From Thermoplasmata archaeon (lineage in GTDB: Archaea; Thermoplasmatota; Thermoplasmata; Lutacidiplasmatales; UBA184), in assembly GCA_028864975.1 (NCBI GenBank), contig JAGWLG010000008.1, positions 1 to 64,000 of the forward strand: DNA of 64,000 nucleotides, written 5' to 3'. A model generated the notes under the pieces. That model saw only the letters and a list, made by a program, of their open reading frames with translations. It searched no databases and was not told the DNA's origin. The first letter of the stretch is position 1. Every line of letters starts with the position of its first letter. Shown piece by piece: positions 1-7,840 of the stretch. Position numbers and translations under genes: made by a program.

Positions 1-1070
1 ACCTTCTCCTCCCCCTCCAGCTTGTACTGGAGTAGCTGGTGCTCGGCGTAGCGCCGGAGGAAGTCCACCTCCAAATCTTCGTCGTCGAGCGCGACCAGTT
101 CGCTCGGGATGACCTGCGCCAGGTCGTTCCCCACGGTGATGGAGGTGACCTTGTCCGGGTTGCGGTTCAGCTTGCTCCGCTGCTTCGATAGGGCCAGGCG
201 CCGGAACTTCCCGAGCACCTGCGTCACCCGCCGGAGCTTCTGGTTCTGCTTGAGCTTCTTCGCCAACTCGATGCGCTCTTTCGGTGAGAGCCGCTGCTCC
301 GTCCCCGAGCCCATGCCCCAGCCGCCGAGCAGGTTCCGGGTCTCCTCCTCCTCGCCCTGCGCCGCCTTGATGCCCTGGCGACATGCGAACCGGACCGAGG
401 CCGCGTTGTCCTGCATCGCCTTCTGGAGGTTCTGCTGGGCCTGCGCCGCCTGGTTCTGCGCCGCCTGCGCCCGCTGGTTGACCGCGTTCGCTTGACCCTG
501 GAGCCCCTGCTTCGTCGTCCCCTGCGCCTGCGCCATCGCCTGCTGGAGCGCCTGCATCTGCTGGGCCAACTTCTGGAGTTCTCCCTGCGCCTCGGCGCAC
601 TGGTTCTGCGCCTGCTTCACCGGCTCCGGCACGGATTCGAGGAGCTTCTCCAGGATGGTCTTCGTCGCGATGAGGCTCGTGAGCGGGTCCCCCATCGTGT
701 ACTGACGGAGTTCCGTGTACTCGTTCGTCCCCATCGCCTGCTGGACCATGTCCCGGTTCGGCCGGTACTGGGGCGTGATTTCCCCGGTCTCCCGGACCGT
801 GGGGTCGAACCGGAACATGGAGCCGAAGAGGTCCTCGGCCAACTTCTCGACCGTGGCCCACTTCTCCTCCGCCTCGCTGACCTCCTTCTCGAACTCCGGC
901 GCCTCGGCCATGCCGTTCCCGAGAGCCTCGTGGTCGAAGCGGTGCATCACCACGGAGTTGTCTGAGAGCGGTTCCTTTGGGGGCTTCCACCAGGCGTCGT
1001 CGCCGGCCTCCTCTTCCCCGCCGGATTCCAGCGCACTTAGGTCGTCAACCGGTGTCTCTTCCTCCGGCAT
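1..1070 (-). CDS. ViaA-like VWA-type partner of MoxR ATPase (3' end cut by window edge)
   Basis: The frame is open from an ATG at 1070 to the left edge, so only the first ~356 residues are visible. After an acidic N-terminus comes a Gln/Ala-rich coiled-coil stretch (about residues 150-220), then KQNQKLRRVTQVLGKFRRLA and a segment with SELVALDDEDLEVDFLRRYA. The latter resembles the region that precedes the VWA domain in ViaA (YieM), the partner of the AAA+ protein RavA. The RavA-like gene lies three genes upstream (1991-3154). The VWA domain with its MIDAS motif should lie beyond the edge. The 26-bp overlap with the upstream gene indicates co-translation. Family assignment is from pattern memory and context. 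Confidence 0.6.
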   Translation of the reverse strand, partial: MPEEETPVDDLSALESGGEEEAGDDAWWKPPKEPLSDNSVVMHRFDHEALGNGMAEAPEFEKEVSEAEEKWATVEKLAEDLFGSMFRFDPTVRETGEITPQYRPNRDMVQQAMGTNEYTELRQYTMGDPLTSLIATKTILEKLLESVPEPVKQAQNQCAEAQGELQKLAQQMQALQQAMAQAQGTTKQGLQGQANAVNQRAQAAQNQAAQAQQNLQKAMQDNAASVRFACRQGIKAAQGEEEETRNLLGGWGMGSGTEQRLSPKERIELAKKLKQNQKLRRVTQVLGKFRRLALSKQRSKLNRNPDKVTSITVGNDLAQVIPSELVALDDEDLEVDFLRRYAEHQLLQYKLEGEEK

Positions 1071-1590
1071 CCTGCCCCTCTCCTTCCTGGGTGACGGGCT
1101 TGGTGCTCGGGACACACCCAAAGCAGCCGTCAAAGTGTCCTCCCATGAGTGCCTGTATCTCCATGCTCCTCCTCGCCTTCACCTCATCGAGCAGGGCCTC
1201 CAGACGCTCCGTGACCATCTTTCGCTCCCGCATGCCCTCGATGAGCAACTGCATTTCCCGGATGGCGTCCGATGTTCGCGCGGCCCACTCGACGAACATC
1301 GTGAGCCTCCTCCCTGGCTCGTACCGTCCGACCTCGGCATGCTCCTTCATCACTCTGTCGTAGAGTTCCTGGACCCGTTCCCGTGGGTCCTTGCTCTCAG
1401 GGACCCGGATTCCGCGTGCGAGGATGTTGTACTCATCCCTCAGTTTGAGGAGCCGCTCCCGCAACCGACACCGTGGGCACGAGCGCTCGTCCATGACCCG
1501 GTCGTGGTTGAACGGGCTGTGGACCCCCTCCTCTCTCTCCGCGAGCAGGCGCAGCAGGTCGGCGACGAAGACCAGTTCAGGCTCCGACAT
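1045..1590 (-). CDS. Hypothetical protein sharing the C-terminal module of the RavA-like ATPase
   Basis: A 181-residue protein with one CxxC pair (CPRCRLRERL, residues ~38-47) and a helical middle. Residues ~97-150 (FVEWAARTSDAIREM ... RSMEIQALMGG) align with the end of the MoxR protein at 1991-3154 (FVEWLARTKTQVDEV ... RQAEIQGNLGN). The two therefore share a C-terminal module although this one has no ATPase domain. It sits between the ATPase and the ViaA-like gene and overlaps both neighbours, so it probably belongs to the same complex. Function unknown. Confidence 0.7.
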   Translation of the reverse strand: MSEPELVFVADLLRLLAEREEGVHSPFNHDRVMDERSCPRCRLRERLLKLRDEYNILARGIRVPESKDPRERVQELYDRVMKEHAEVGRYEPGRRLTMFVEWAARTSDAIREMQLLIEGMRERKMVTERLEALLDEVKARRSMEIQALMGGHFDGCFGCVPSTKPVTQEGEGQDAGGRDTG

Positions 1591-1798
1591 CGCCTGACCC
1601 CCTCTCCGTTAGCGGCTCCAGGTCTCCTGTCACTTCGCGCTTCGGCTTGAGCACCCTCCACCCCTTCGGAAACTCGATGTGCTGCCTGAAGTGCCTCTCG
1701 ATACGGTCCGATTCCTTCAGGGCCGCGCGCCCGTTCTCAGCCCGGAAGCGCACTCGCGTCGTCACCGTCTCCGTCACGATGGCCGTGTAGGTCTTCAC
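1577..1798 (-). CDS. Small hypothetical protein
   Basis: A 73-residue basic protein beginning MKTYTAIVTETVTTRVRF; the start looks like a small beta-sheet (TAIVTETVTTRVRFRAEN) followed by a helix. A similar opening occurs in the 53-residue protein at 23023-23184 (MPLYVVTVTKTWRVRV). It overlaps the next gene by 14 bp. No family recognised. Confidence 0.55.
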   Translation of the reverse strand: MKTYTAIVTETVTTRVRFRAENGRAALKESDRIERHFRQHIEFPKGWRVLKPKREVTGDLEPLTERGSGDVGA

Positions 1799-1802
1799 CG
1801 GC

Positions 1803-1985
1803 TCACTCCTTCCTCTTCTTCGACAGTTCCGGGTAGCGGGTCAGCACCGCCCCGAAGGTGTCGAGGTTGTCGGCGAGGTTCCCTCGCATCGTCGGCCTGT
1901 CGCTCGGGTCCGCCAGAAGCTGGGCCATGTGGATGAAGTCCAGCGGGCACTTCGCGTACGTTCCATCCTGTTTGCGTTCGCACAT
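1803..1985 (-). CDS. Small hypothetical protein (60 aa)
   Basis: The start is the ATG at 1985 (MCERKQDGTYAKCPLDF), preceded by GGTGAGAAGG and lying just after the stop of the RavA-like gene. Two cysteines near the N-terminus could bind metal but the pair is incomplete. The protein is otherwise helical (AQLLADPSDRPTMRGNLADN). Longer upstream starts in this frame would run into the ATPase gene and are rejected. Confidence 0.55.
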   Translation of the reverse strand: MCERKQDGTYAKCPLDFIHMAQLLADPSDRPTMRGNLADNLDTFGAVLTRYPELSKKRKE

Positions 1986-1990
1986 CCTTC

Positions 1991-3154
1991 TCACCCCTTC
2001 TTCACGCTCTTCGACATGAAGTTCCCCAGGTTCCCCTGGATTTCCGCCTGCCTCTTCGTCTCGATGGCCTTCAGCAGTTGCTCTGCGCGCGTCGGGTCCC
2101 TGCCCTCCCGCTTCATCTGCGCGATGAGGTCCGCGACCTCGTCCACCTGCGTCTTCGTCCGGGCCAGCCACTCGACGAAGATTTGGGCCTTCTTCCCCTT
2201 CCCCTCGTCCTTGGCCGCCGCGCTCTGCGCCTCGGCGAAGTGTCGCATCACGTCGTCGTGGATGTCCTCCACACGCCCGAGCATCGGCGAGGCCACCCGG
2301 AGGACCTCCTGCGCGACCTTCGCCTCCTGCTCCGGGGTCGTCCAGAGCATGTAGCGCGTCGCCGACAGGTCGTCCATCCCCACGACGTCCCTCCCACCCA
2401 GGTAGGCGTAGGCCTTCAGGACCCCGACCGCCTGCTTGAAGCGACGTGGCGACGGCTCGATGCCGTTCGACCGGAGCGCCGCGCGAATCTGCACCAGTCC
2501 GGTGTAGACGTCGTCGGTCACCTCCAGCGCCGCGGTCTCCTTCTGGGCCTCGTGCAACTCATCCAAAGTGAGGTCCTGTTTCACCAGGCTCTCCGGGTCC
2601 GGCATCTTGAGCATCCGGAGGAACGAGTCGTTGTCCTGGATGTCTGGGACTCGGAACCGGAGCAAGAACCGGTCGTACACCGCCATCAGCCCCGGCTTCG
2701 TCGGGATGACGTTCGTCGCCGCCACCACGGACTGCAACGGGACCGGCACTACCCTGTCCCCCTCTTCGTAGAGCCGCTCATTGATGAGCCGCATCAGGGC
2801 GTGGAGGATGGGGTCGTTCGCGTTGAACACCTCCTCCAGGTACGCGATGTCTGCCGTCTGAATCCGGCCTGTCGTCACCCGGCGGTACTCGTCGTTCTTG
2901 AGCGCCTTGAGGCTCAGCGGCCCCAGCACCTCCTCCGTCGGCGTCGTCTCGAAGAGCAGCCGCTCGAAGATGCGCGCACCCTTCAGGTGGCGCACCAACA
3001 TCAGAAGCTGCTTCGATTTCGCGGTTCCCGGGGGACCCAGGAGTACGACGTGCTGCTTCGACAGCAACGCCGCGCTCGTCCCCAGGACCGGCTCGTCTCG
3101 TTCGACAAGCGCGCTCTGAATCTCCTTCGTCAGTTCGACAATCGGTCTCGTCAT
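1991..3154 (-). CDS. MoxR/RavA-family AAA+ ATPase
   Basis: A 387-residue AAA+ protein. Walker A is GPPGTAKSKQ (residues ~39-48); the Walker B region reads IAYLEEVFNAND, typical of MoxR proteins; sensor 1 is VVAATNVIP; a lid region follows with RRFKQAVGVLKAYA. MoxR/RavA ATPases work with VWA-domain partners as metal-insertion or remodelling chaperones, and a ViaA-like gene lies downstream at the window edge. The start is the ATG at 3154, whose ATGA overlaps the stop of the upstream gene (3151); the longer open frame above it is an overlap artefact. The last ~60 residues are shared with the protein at 1045-1590. Its substrate here is unknown. Confidence 0.85.
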   Translation of the reverse strand: MTRPIVELTKEIQSALVERDEPVLGTSAALLSKQHVVLLGPPGTAKSKQLLMLVRHLKGARIFERLLFETTPTEEVLGPLSLKALKNDEYRRVTTGRIQTADIAYLEEVFNANDPILHALMRLINERLYEEGDRVVPVPLQSVVAATNVIPTKPGLMAVYDRFLLRFRVPDIQDNDSFLRMLKMPDPESLVKQDLTLDELHEAQKETAALEVTDDVYTGLVQIRAALRSNGIEPSPRRFKQAVGVLKAYAYLGGRDVVGMDDLSATRYMLWTTPEQEAKVAQEVLRVASPMLGRVEDIHDDVMRHFAEAQSAAAKDEGKGKKAQIFVEWLARTKTQVDEVADLIAQMKREGRDPTRAEQLLKAIETKRQAEIQGNLGNFMSKSVKKG

Positions 3155-3579
3155 GTTCCCTCTCCCTTCTTCCTTGATTCTTTCTTCTGGCCGCTCGCTT
3201 GCAGCAGCTTCGCCAGGTCCACTCCATCCCCCACCACGATGATGCCGCCGGGGCCGGGCGCACGGCGTCTCAACCACTCGTTCGCTATCGGCTGCGGGAG
3301 GAAGTGCAAGAGCGCCTCCAGTGCGTAGAGTACCGTGCTGACCACGGCGGTGTTCTCCTCCGGGGTCTTCCCCCACGCCTCCTCGCCGATGCTCGGGTCT
3401 CCGAGAATCGGGGCGACGTGGGAGCGATAGCTCTTCGTGTCCAGGTCCGCGTGCAACCGGACCGCCGCGTCCCACTCCGTCCTGGCCTTGTTCCAGTGCG
3501 GTGCCCCACCGATGAGCCAGTGGAGGAGCTTGTCACGTTCCCTGTCGAGGTCTTCCTTGCTCGCGTGTCTCGTTGGCAT
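3151..3579 (-). CDS. Hypothetical protein upstream of RavA-like gene
   Basis: A 142-residue, mainly helical protein beginning MPTRHASKEDLDRERDKLLHW, with a basic tail (GQKKESRKKGEGT). Its stop overlaps the ATG of the ATPase gene as ATGA, so the two are probably translationally coupled and may act together. No known domain recognised. Confidence 0.6.
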   Translation of the reverse strand: MPTRHASKEDLDRERDKLLHWLIGGAPHWNKARTEWDAAVRLHADLDTKSYRSHVAPILGDPSIGEEAWGKTPEENTAVVSTVLYALEALLHFLPQPIANEWLRRRAPGPGGIIVVGDGVDLAKLLQASGQKKESRKKGEGT

Positions 3580-3931
3580 TCGCTTCCCCTTCTCCTGCCG
3601 CCGGCTGCCCGGGCAACTTGCTCCAGTCCGCCGGCTGCTGCGCTTCCTTCGGCGGCGGGCGCCGCGCCGGGCCCAGCCCGAGCCTCTCCTGCACCACCGC
3701 CACGACCCCGGAACCCAAGAGAGCGTTCAGCATGTCCCGGGCCTGGAAGAGTTCCAGGACCAGTACGACCGGCGTCGGCCGCGGCGTCGGGTTCTCCGTC
3801 GGCGACTGCTTCAGCATGAAGACCAGCCGCACCTTCCCGTCGTCGTCCTCCCACCCGAGACCGGCCTCCCGGAAGGAGACGTCGTAGTGACCGGGCTTGA
3901 GCGGGGCGCGGACCTCGGAGAAGTACCCCAT
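3533..3931 (-). CDS. Hypothetical protein with PADWSKLP motif
   Basis: The start is the ATG at 3931, which overlaps the stop of the upstream gene (ATGA). The 132-residue product has a beta-rich N-terminal half (HYDVSFREAGLGWEDDDGKVRLVFMLKQ), a helical segment, and a Pro/Ala-rich tail holding QQPADWSKLPGQP. The octapeptide PADWSKLP recurs in the unrelated protein at 59580-60413. It overlaps the next gene by 47 bp. Function unknown. Confidence 0.6.
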   Translation of the reverse strand: MGYFSEVRAPLKPGHYDVSFREAGLGWEDDDGKVRLVFMLKQSPTENPTPRPTPVVLVLELFQARDMLNALLGSGVVAVVQERLGLGPARRPPPKEAQQPADWSKLPGQPAAGEGEANANETREQGRPRQGT

Positions 3932-4116
3932 CAGTCCTCGGCCTCCACCGTCAGGTCGCCCGCCTCGTTCATCGTGATGACGAGCACCCGCTTCCCTTCC
4001 TTCCTCGGGTCGATGCGCACCGTGTCCCCTGGCCAGAGAATCAGAGACGTGCTCGAATCCGGGTTGGGCTCCTTGTGCCTCACGACGACGCGACCGTAGT
4101 ACAACTCTGCGAACAT
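3931..4116 (-). CDS. Small beta-rich hypothetical protein
   Basis: 61 residues, MFAELYYGRVVVRHKE ... LILWPGDTVRIDPRKEGKRVLVITMNEAG. The pattern of short strands and a WPGDTVRI turn suggests a small SH3-like or OB-like barrel; that is an inference. Tightly packed in the operon with a 1-base overlap of start and stop. Confidence 0.55.
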   Translation of the reverse strand: MFAELYYGRVVVRHKEPNPDSSTSLILWPGDTVRIDPRKEGKRVLVITMNEAGDLTVEAED

Positions 4117-4122
4117 CTCTCC

Positions 4123-4317
4123 TCACTCCTCCAGGATTTCGGCCCGCGCGCCGAAGGAGTCCCACCTCTTCACGTCTCGGGTGGGAACCTCCTCGTTGGC
4201 CTCATAGGTGATGGTGTCACCTTCGATGGTCTCGATGAGCCCCACGAACCGGAGCATGTCCAGCAGTTCCCGGCGCGTCATGTCCGACGGCAGCTTCACC
4301 TTCACCATGGCCCCCAT
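4123..4317 (-). CDS. Small hypothetical protein
   Basis: 64 residues (ATG at 4317; an internal ATG at 4308 is also possible). Contains MTRRELLDMLRFVGLIETIEGDTITYEA, a helix followed by a strand pair. It begins 1 nt after the upstream stop. No family recognised. Confidence 0.5.
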   Translation of the reverse strand: MGAMVKVKLPSDMTRRELLDMLRFVGLIETIEGDTITYEANEEVPTRDVKRWDSFGARAEILEE

Positions 4318-4318
4318 G

Positions 4319-4660
4319 CTACCGGTCTCCTTGCAGCGTCATCCTTTCCTCGTGCAACTCCCAGATGTTCGCGCCGAGCGCGCGCAGTTCGAGGTACCCC
4401 TCGGCCACGGCCTTCTCCGCCGCGGTCTCGTCGGCGTCGCTCCCCGGCTTCGCGTTGGACAGCCGTTTGACCATCCCCACGTACCGTCCCCACTTCTCCG
4501 CGTACTCGTTCGATAGCTTGGTCTCGGTAGTGTAGAGATAGGTCCACCGGGCTGTCGCAATCTCCCCCTGGTCCTTCACCTTCTTGGGGAGCAACTTGGG
4601 GGCGTTGGCGAGCGGGTCCGGCTTCGGTGGTTCGCTGTCGTCCGGCTCAGCGTCCACCAT
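4319..4660 (-). CDS. Hypothetical helical protein
   Basis: 113 residues from the ATG at 4660 (MVDAEPDDSEPPKPDPLANA). An acidic Pro-rich start is followed by long helices (TARWTYLYTTETKLSNEYAEKWGRYVGMV). It overlaps the upstream gene by 14 bp. A longer open frame upstream is only a shadow of that gene. Function unknown. Confidence 0.55.
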   Translation of the reverse strand: MVDAEPDDSEPPKPDPLANAPKLLPKKVKDQGEIATARWTYLYTTETKLSNEYAEKWGRYVGMVKRLSNAKPGSDADETAAEKAVAEGYLELRALGANIWELHEERMTLQGDR

Positions 4661-5099
4661 CGCTCTGCTCCGATGGCCGCATGTCGCGCATGTTGATAGG
4701 GACCGTCGCTGCCAGGAGCACGCTGATGGCACCTCTCGGCACCCCGCTCCCACCGAAGGTTTCCAGCCAGGTGAGCAACGCCGCGATGAACAGCCGCCGG
4801 TTCTCGTGGTCCAGGCAGAGGATGTCGTCGGACTTGATGTGCACGTTCCGCGAGTTCCAGAAGAACATCGCAAGACGTAGCCGGCTCGCCTCCGAGTCGG
4901 AGAGCGTTATGCCCTCGTAGCCATCCTCCTTGAAGACCTGGTTCAGCGCCATGTCGAACTTCTGGGGCTTCGACAACTCCCCAGCGATGATGGCGTCGGC
5001 CTTGGTGACGGCCTGGTCCAGGAAGTCCGTCAGTCGCTCGTCGTGCCCGAACAGGACCTCGATGGCCCTGTACTCTGCGTCGTTCCTCGGCAGCTTCAC
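4647..5099 (-). CDS. Hypothetical protein, paralogue of the next upstream gene
   Basis: 150 residues. The core YRAIEVLFGHDERLTDFLDQA ... RLAMFFWNSRNVHIKSDDIL ... ENRRLF aligns with the neighbour at 5096-5407 (YRPVEILLAGHVRDLKSFLDRA ... RFAAWFWNGEVTPPSYGDVL ... HNREKL). The pair arose by tandem duplication, and this copy has an extra C-terminal tail. No known domain. Confidence 0.65.
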   Translation of the reverse strand: MKLPRNDAEYRAIEVLFGHDERLTDFLDQAVTKADAIIAGELSKPQKFDMALNQVFKEDGYEGITLSDSEASRLRLAMFFWNSRNVHIKSDDILCLDHENRRLFIAALLTWLETFGGSGVPRGAISVLLAATVPINMRDMRPSEQSDGGR

Positions 5100-5407
5100 T
5101 TGTGCACCTCCATCAAGAACACCCGGTAGGCCTCCAACAGCTTCTCACGGTTGTGCGCGTCGAGGTTCAGCACGTCACCGTACGATGGGGGCGTCACCTC
5201 TCCGTTCCAGAACCAGGCCGCGAAGCGGACCAACGTCTGCTCGCCGTGGCTCAGGACGCCGATGCCCGCTCGTCGGAAGGCCTCGTCCCACGCGCCGTCC
5301 ACGTTCACTTCCGCCGCCCGGTCCAGGAAGCTCTTGAGGTCTCGGACGTGACCCGCGAGCAGAATCTCCACGGGCCGGTACTCACGAATCGCTCGGTCCA
5401 GCGCCAT
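5096..5407 (-). CDS. Hypothetical protein, tandem paralogue
   Basis: 103 residues, MALDRAIREYRPVEILLAGH. It shares the FWN core and overall layout with the protein at 4647-5099 but is shorter. The stop overlaps the next start by 4 bases. The conserved (A/F)xFWN and D-HNR/ENRR motifs suggest a common small helical fold. Function unknown. Confidence 0.65.
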   Translation of the reverse strand: MALDRAIREYRPVEILLAGHVRDLKSFLDRAAEVNVDGAWDEAFRRAGIGVLSHGEQTLVRFAAWFWNGEVTPPSYGDVLNLDAHNREKLLEAYRVFLMEVHK

Positions 5408-5408
5408 G

Positions 5409-5564
5409 TCACTCTCCCCTCCGCTCGTACTTCGTGCACGGACACCCCTTCACGCGGCACTTGCCGTGCTCGACGCGCTGCGGGTAGTTCGAGTAGTCCA
5501 CTTCGTGCGACCGACGACCGTGGCCGCAGGTGCACGGGTTCTTCGGACCCTCACTCGTCATCAT
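5409..5564 (-). CDS. Tiny Cys/His-rich, probably zinc-binding protein
   Basis: 51 residues from ATG 5564 (a second ATG follows at 5561). Metal ligands are visible in CTCGHGRRSH (Cys, Cys, His, His) and GKCRVKGCPCTKY (three Cys). The start lies inside the end of the Toprim gene, giving a 14-bp overlap. One of many very small zinc-ribbon-like proteins on this strand. Confidence 0.6.
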   Translation of the reverse strand: MMTSEGPKNPCTCGHGRRSHEVDYSNYPQRVEHGKCRVKGCPCTKYERRGE

Positions 5565-6549
5565 CACTGCCCTCGTCGTCGTCGGAGTCGTCATCATCCG
5601 AGTCCTCGTCGTCCGTGTCCTCGGTGTCGCCCACCCCCTCCTCCAGTTCCTTGAGGAGCTTGTGCACCCCCCGGCGCTTCAGGATGCCGCTGATGAGCTT
5701 CTTTCCCTTCTCGACCCGCCCCTCCCGGTCCTCGAAGATGTCGTCGTCGAAGTGCTCGTTCACCGCGTCCCGGATGATGTCCTGGAGAGCGTTGGGCTCG
5801 ATGGCGTCCAACTCGTACACCTCGTCCCCGAACTTCTCCGCGAACCCCGACGCACGGCTGTCGCTGAGCTTCAGCGGGGCCGGGTCGAGGTTGTACTCGG
5901 ACACCTGCTCCGGGTTGAGCGCGATGCGCTCGTACTCGAAGTGGTTGTGGAAGAGCGACGGCCCGAGGTCCTCCCTCACCGCCCGCGGGATGTCCTGCCC
6001 TGATGCGTCGTGGTCGCCGAAGTAAAGCAGGACGTTCTCCCTCCCCTTGCTGTCCCGCATCACGTCCGACATCTCCTTCAGGAACGAGATGCTCGGGTAG
6101 CCTCGGCAGACCGCGAGGTCCACCTCAAGCTCCTGGCACACCTGCTCGAACGGCCCCTCCAACGCCTGCTTCTCCACGGCCACGACCACGCGCTTCGGCT
6201 GGCCGTACCACCGCGCAAGCTCGTAGTTCTCGGCGGCCTGCACGCTCCCCTTCAGGCAGGCGAGCAGCCACCCCTTGGGGTTGTCATTCCGCCACCCCTG
6301 GTCGAGGACCTTCATCCCTCGCGTGCGGTCCTCCAGCGCGCTGATGGGGATGGTCCGCTCGCGCCGCCAGGTGGTCATCGCGTTCCCGAGGTTCTTGTAC
6401 GCACGGAACGAGTTCGGGATGACCCGCCCCGCGACGAGCCGGTAGTAGAGTTGCCTGAGCGTGACCGCCGTCCCCGCGTACTGCGCGAGAACGCCCTTCA
6501 CCGCCCCGAGTAACGTCGGTCTGTCTGGGAATACTGCTGCTTCGACCAT
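5551..6549 (-). CDS. Topoisomerase VI A/Spo11-like Toprim protein
   Basis: 332 residues. The N-terminal part has TLRQLYYRLVAGRVIP (residues ~34-49), like the winged-helix region of topoisomerase VI A/Spo11 that holds the catalytic tyrosine. A Toprim domain follows, with the glutamate in VVAVEKQALEG and the acidic motif YFGDHDASGQD. The last ~25 residues are almost all Asp/Glu/Ser. Stand-alone proteins of this type are common in phages and plasmids. They may cleave or nick DNA, but the substrate is not established. No topoisomerase VI B subunit is seen nearby. Confidence 0.75.
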   Translation of the reverse strand: MVEAAVFPDRPTLLGAVKGVLAQYAGTAVTLRQLYYRLVAGRVIPNSFRAYKNLGNAMTTWRRERTIPISALEDRTRGMKVLDQGWRNDNPKGWLLACLKGSVQAAENYELARWYGQPKRVVVAVEKQALEGPFEQVCQELEVDLAVCRGYPSISFLKEMSDVMRDSKGRENVLLYFGDHDASGQDIPRAVREDLGPSLFHNHFEYERIALNPEQVSEYNLDPAPLKLSDSRASGFAEKFGDEVYELDAIEPNALQDIIRDAVNEHFDDDIFEDREGRVEKGKKLISGILKRRGVHKLLKELEEGVGDTEDTDDEDSDDDDSDDDEGSDDDE

Positions 6550-6557
6550 GTTCTTCC

Positions 6558-6773
6558 TCAGAGCGACACGACGGTCTTCCCCGTCGCCCGCTCAACGACC
6601 CGGCACTTCAAGGTTCGGATGTGCCGCCGGAGGTTCGCTACCTCCTCCCTGGCCATCATCTCCGTCATCCGCTTCAGCGAGCCGCGCTTCTCCACCGTCC
6701 AGTGGATGCCGTCCATCGCGTGCTGGAACTCGTAGGGCTTCCCGGGCTCGGGTGGTGTAGTTCTCGCGCTCAT
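6558..6773 (-). CDS. Small hypothetical protein
   Basis: 71 residues beginning MSARTTPPEPGKPYEF. The middle reads DGIHWTVEKRGSLKRMTEMM and the end forms strands (RTLKCRVVERATGKTVVSL). The ATG overlaps the stop of the upstream gene (6770). No family recognised. Confidence 0.5.
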   Translation of the reverse strand: MSARTTPPEPGKPYEFQHAMDGIHWTVEKRGSLKRMTEMMAREEVANLRRHIRTLKCRVVERATGKTVVSL

Positions 6774-7432
6774 GCCGTCGCCGCCGAGCGGAAGAACCGT
6801 GGCCGCGTCTTCTCACCAGCGTCCTCCACCCCACCTTCGACATCCTCCATCCCGTACACGGCCCAGGTCTGACCCTCGGTCAGGATGCTGATGCACCGGC
6901 GGGTCAGCTTCATGCAGAAGGCGTGCGCCTCGCTCACCTCCCACTCCGGGTGCTCACACGCCTGGTACTGGTAGCCAGACAGCGCGCTCAGCACCGCGAG
7001 CGGGGTGAGCTTGGTCTTGCTGTAGCGCCAGCCCTCGTCCCCAGCTTTCGGTAGCACCCGCCCGTTCTGGGTAGGGTCCACCCGCCAGATGGCTCCGATG
7101 AACTCCTCGCGCCGCTCGAACTTGTAGGGCTCCCTCTCCAGGTCCTCCTTGTACCGGCCGTCGTAGCAGTGGTCAAAGCTCTTCTCGTTCTCCTTGAAGA
7201 GCATCTCCCCGACCCGGTCCGCCGTCTCCAACGTCAGTTCCCTCTCACGCGACCTGGCGTGGGCCTGCGCGGTGGGACCCCACGGCTGGCCCCGCTTGTA
7301 GTCCGTCGAGAGCTTCGGCTCCGTTACGTACCACCTGAGCGGGCTCACTCCGCCCGCCACTCTCTCCGCGAGGTCCAGCCCTGCCTGCACCAGGAAGTCG
7401 ATGTGCGCCTTCGAGACCACGTACGCGCTCAT
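6770..7432 (-). CDS. Hypothetical protein (220 aa)
   Basis: The start is the ATG at 7432 (MSAYVVSKAHIDFLVQAGL), overlapping the upstream stop. It carries features of small phage-type proteins often annotated only as hypothetical: an N-terminal helix, a WYVTEPKLSTDY segment and several aromatic-rich stretches (RYSKTKLTPLAVLSALSGYQYQACEHPEW). Related proteins of unknown role may be widespread in mobile elements; a profile search would show this. Confidence 0.6.
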   Translation of the reverse strand: MSAYVVSKAHIDFLVQAGLDLAERVAGGVSPLRWYVTEPKLSTDYKRGQPWGPTAQAHARSRERELTLETADRVGEMLFKENEKSFDHCYDGRYKEDLEREPYKFERREEFIGAIWRVDPTQNGRVLPKAGDEGWRYSKTKLTPLAVLSALSGYQYQACEHPEWEVSEAHAFCMKLTRRCISILTEGQTWAVYGMEDVEGGVEDAGEKTRPRFFRSAATA

Positions 7433-7680
7433 GCTCTGTTCCTCTTCACGACCGGCACGCACCCGAGGGCGCGCGCCACCGCCTTCGCCTCTTCCAGGGT
7501 GAACCCGAGAAACTCCCCGCTCTCCCCCGTCGGACCGACCGACAGGCGCAGGGAAATCTCCATGTCACCGGCCTGCACGCCCAGCGGGACGTCCACGACC
7601 CAGCCCCTTCCGGGCATGGTCCCAACGTCCGATAGGGTGCACCGCCGAATCTCCGCCTTCACGACCCTCAACTTCGCCAT
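7429..7680 (-). CDS. Hypothetical protein, first gene of the 7.7-0 kb operon
   Basis: 83 residues, MAKLRVVKAEIRRCTLSDVG, beta-rich with a helix near the end (TLEEAKAVARALG). The start has a strong Shine-Dalgarno-like GGAGGCAGG directly before the ATG. The 160-bp gap upstream is the largest in this part and should hold the promoter for the genes down to position 1. Confidence 0.55.
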   Translation of the reverse strand: MAKLRVVKAEIRRCTLSDVGTMPGRGWVVDVPLGVQAGDMEISLRLSVGPTGESGEFLGFTLEEAKAVARALGCVPVVKRNRA

Positions 7681-7840
7681 CCTGCCTCCGTTGTACTGTC
7701 ACTATGGGGGTGTGGGCTGACTCTGGGAATGCCCGCCCCGTTATCTATCAACCTGTTTGCGAGGTTCATGGTGCGGTATCATGCCGCCTCGTCCGCGTCT
7801 CTTCCCGGGCGCCCGCCTGCGTCGTTCTCCCGCTTCCCCC
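7681..7840. promoter_or_regulatory. Intergenic region, probable promoter/leader for leftward genes
   Basis: 160 bp with no supported ORF between two minus-strand genes. An AT-richer patch, ATCTATCAACC (~7744-7754; TTGATAGAT on the minus strand), is the only TATA-like candidate. The region ends in the GGAGG site of the 7680 start. No exact promoter can be assigned. Confidence 0.3.

Noticed and set aside
1..1650. Plus-strand frames at 109-495, 492-965 and 715-1650.
   Set aside because: They lie opposite a continuous minus-strand gene with ViaA-like features and overlap each other in different frames.
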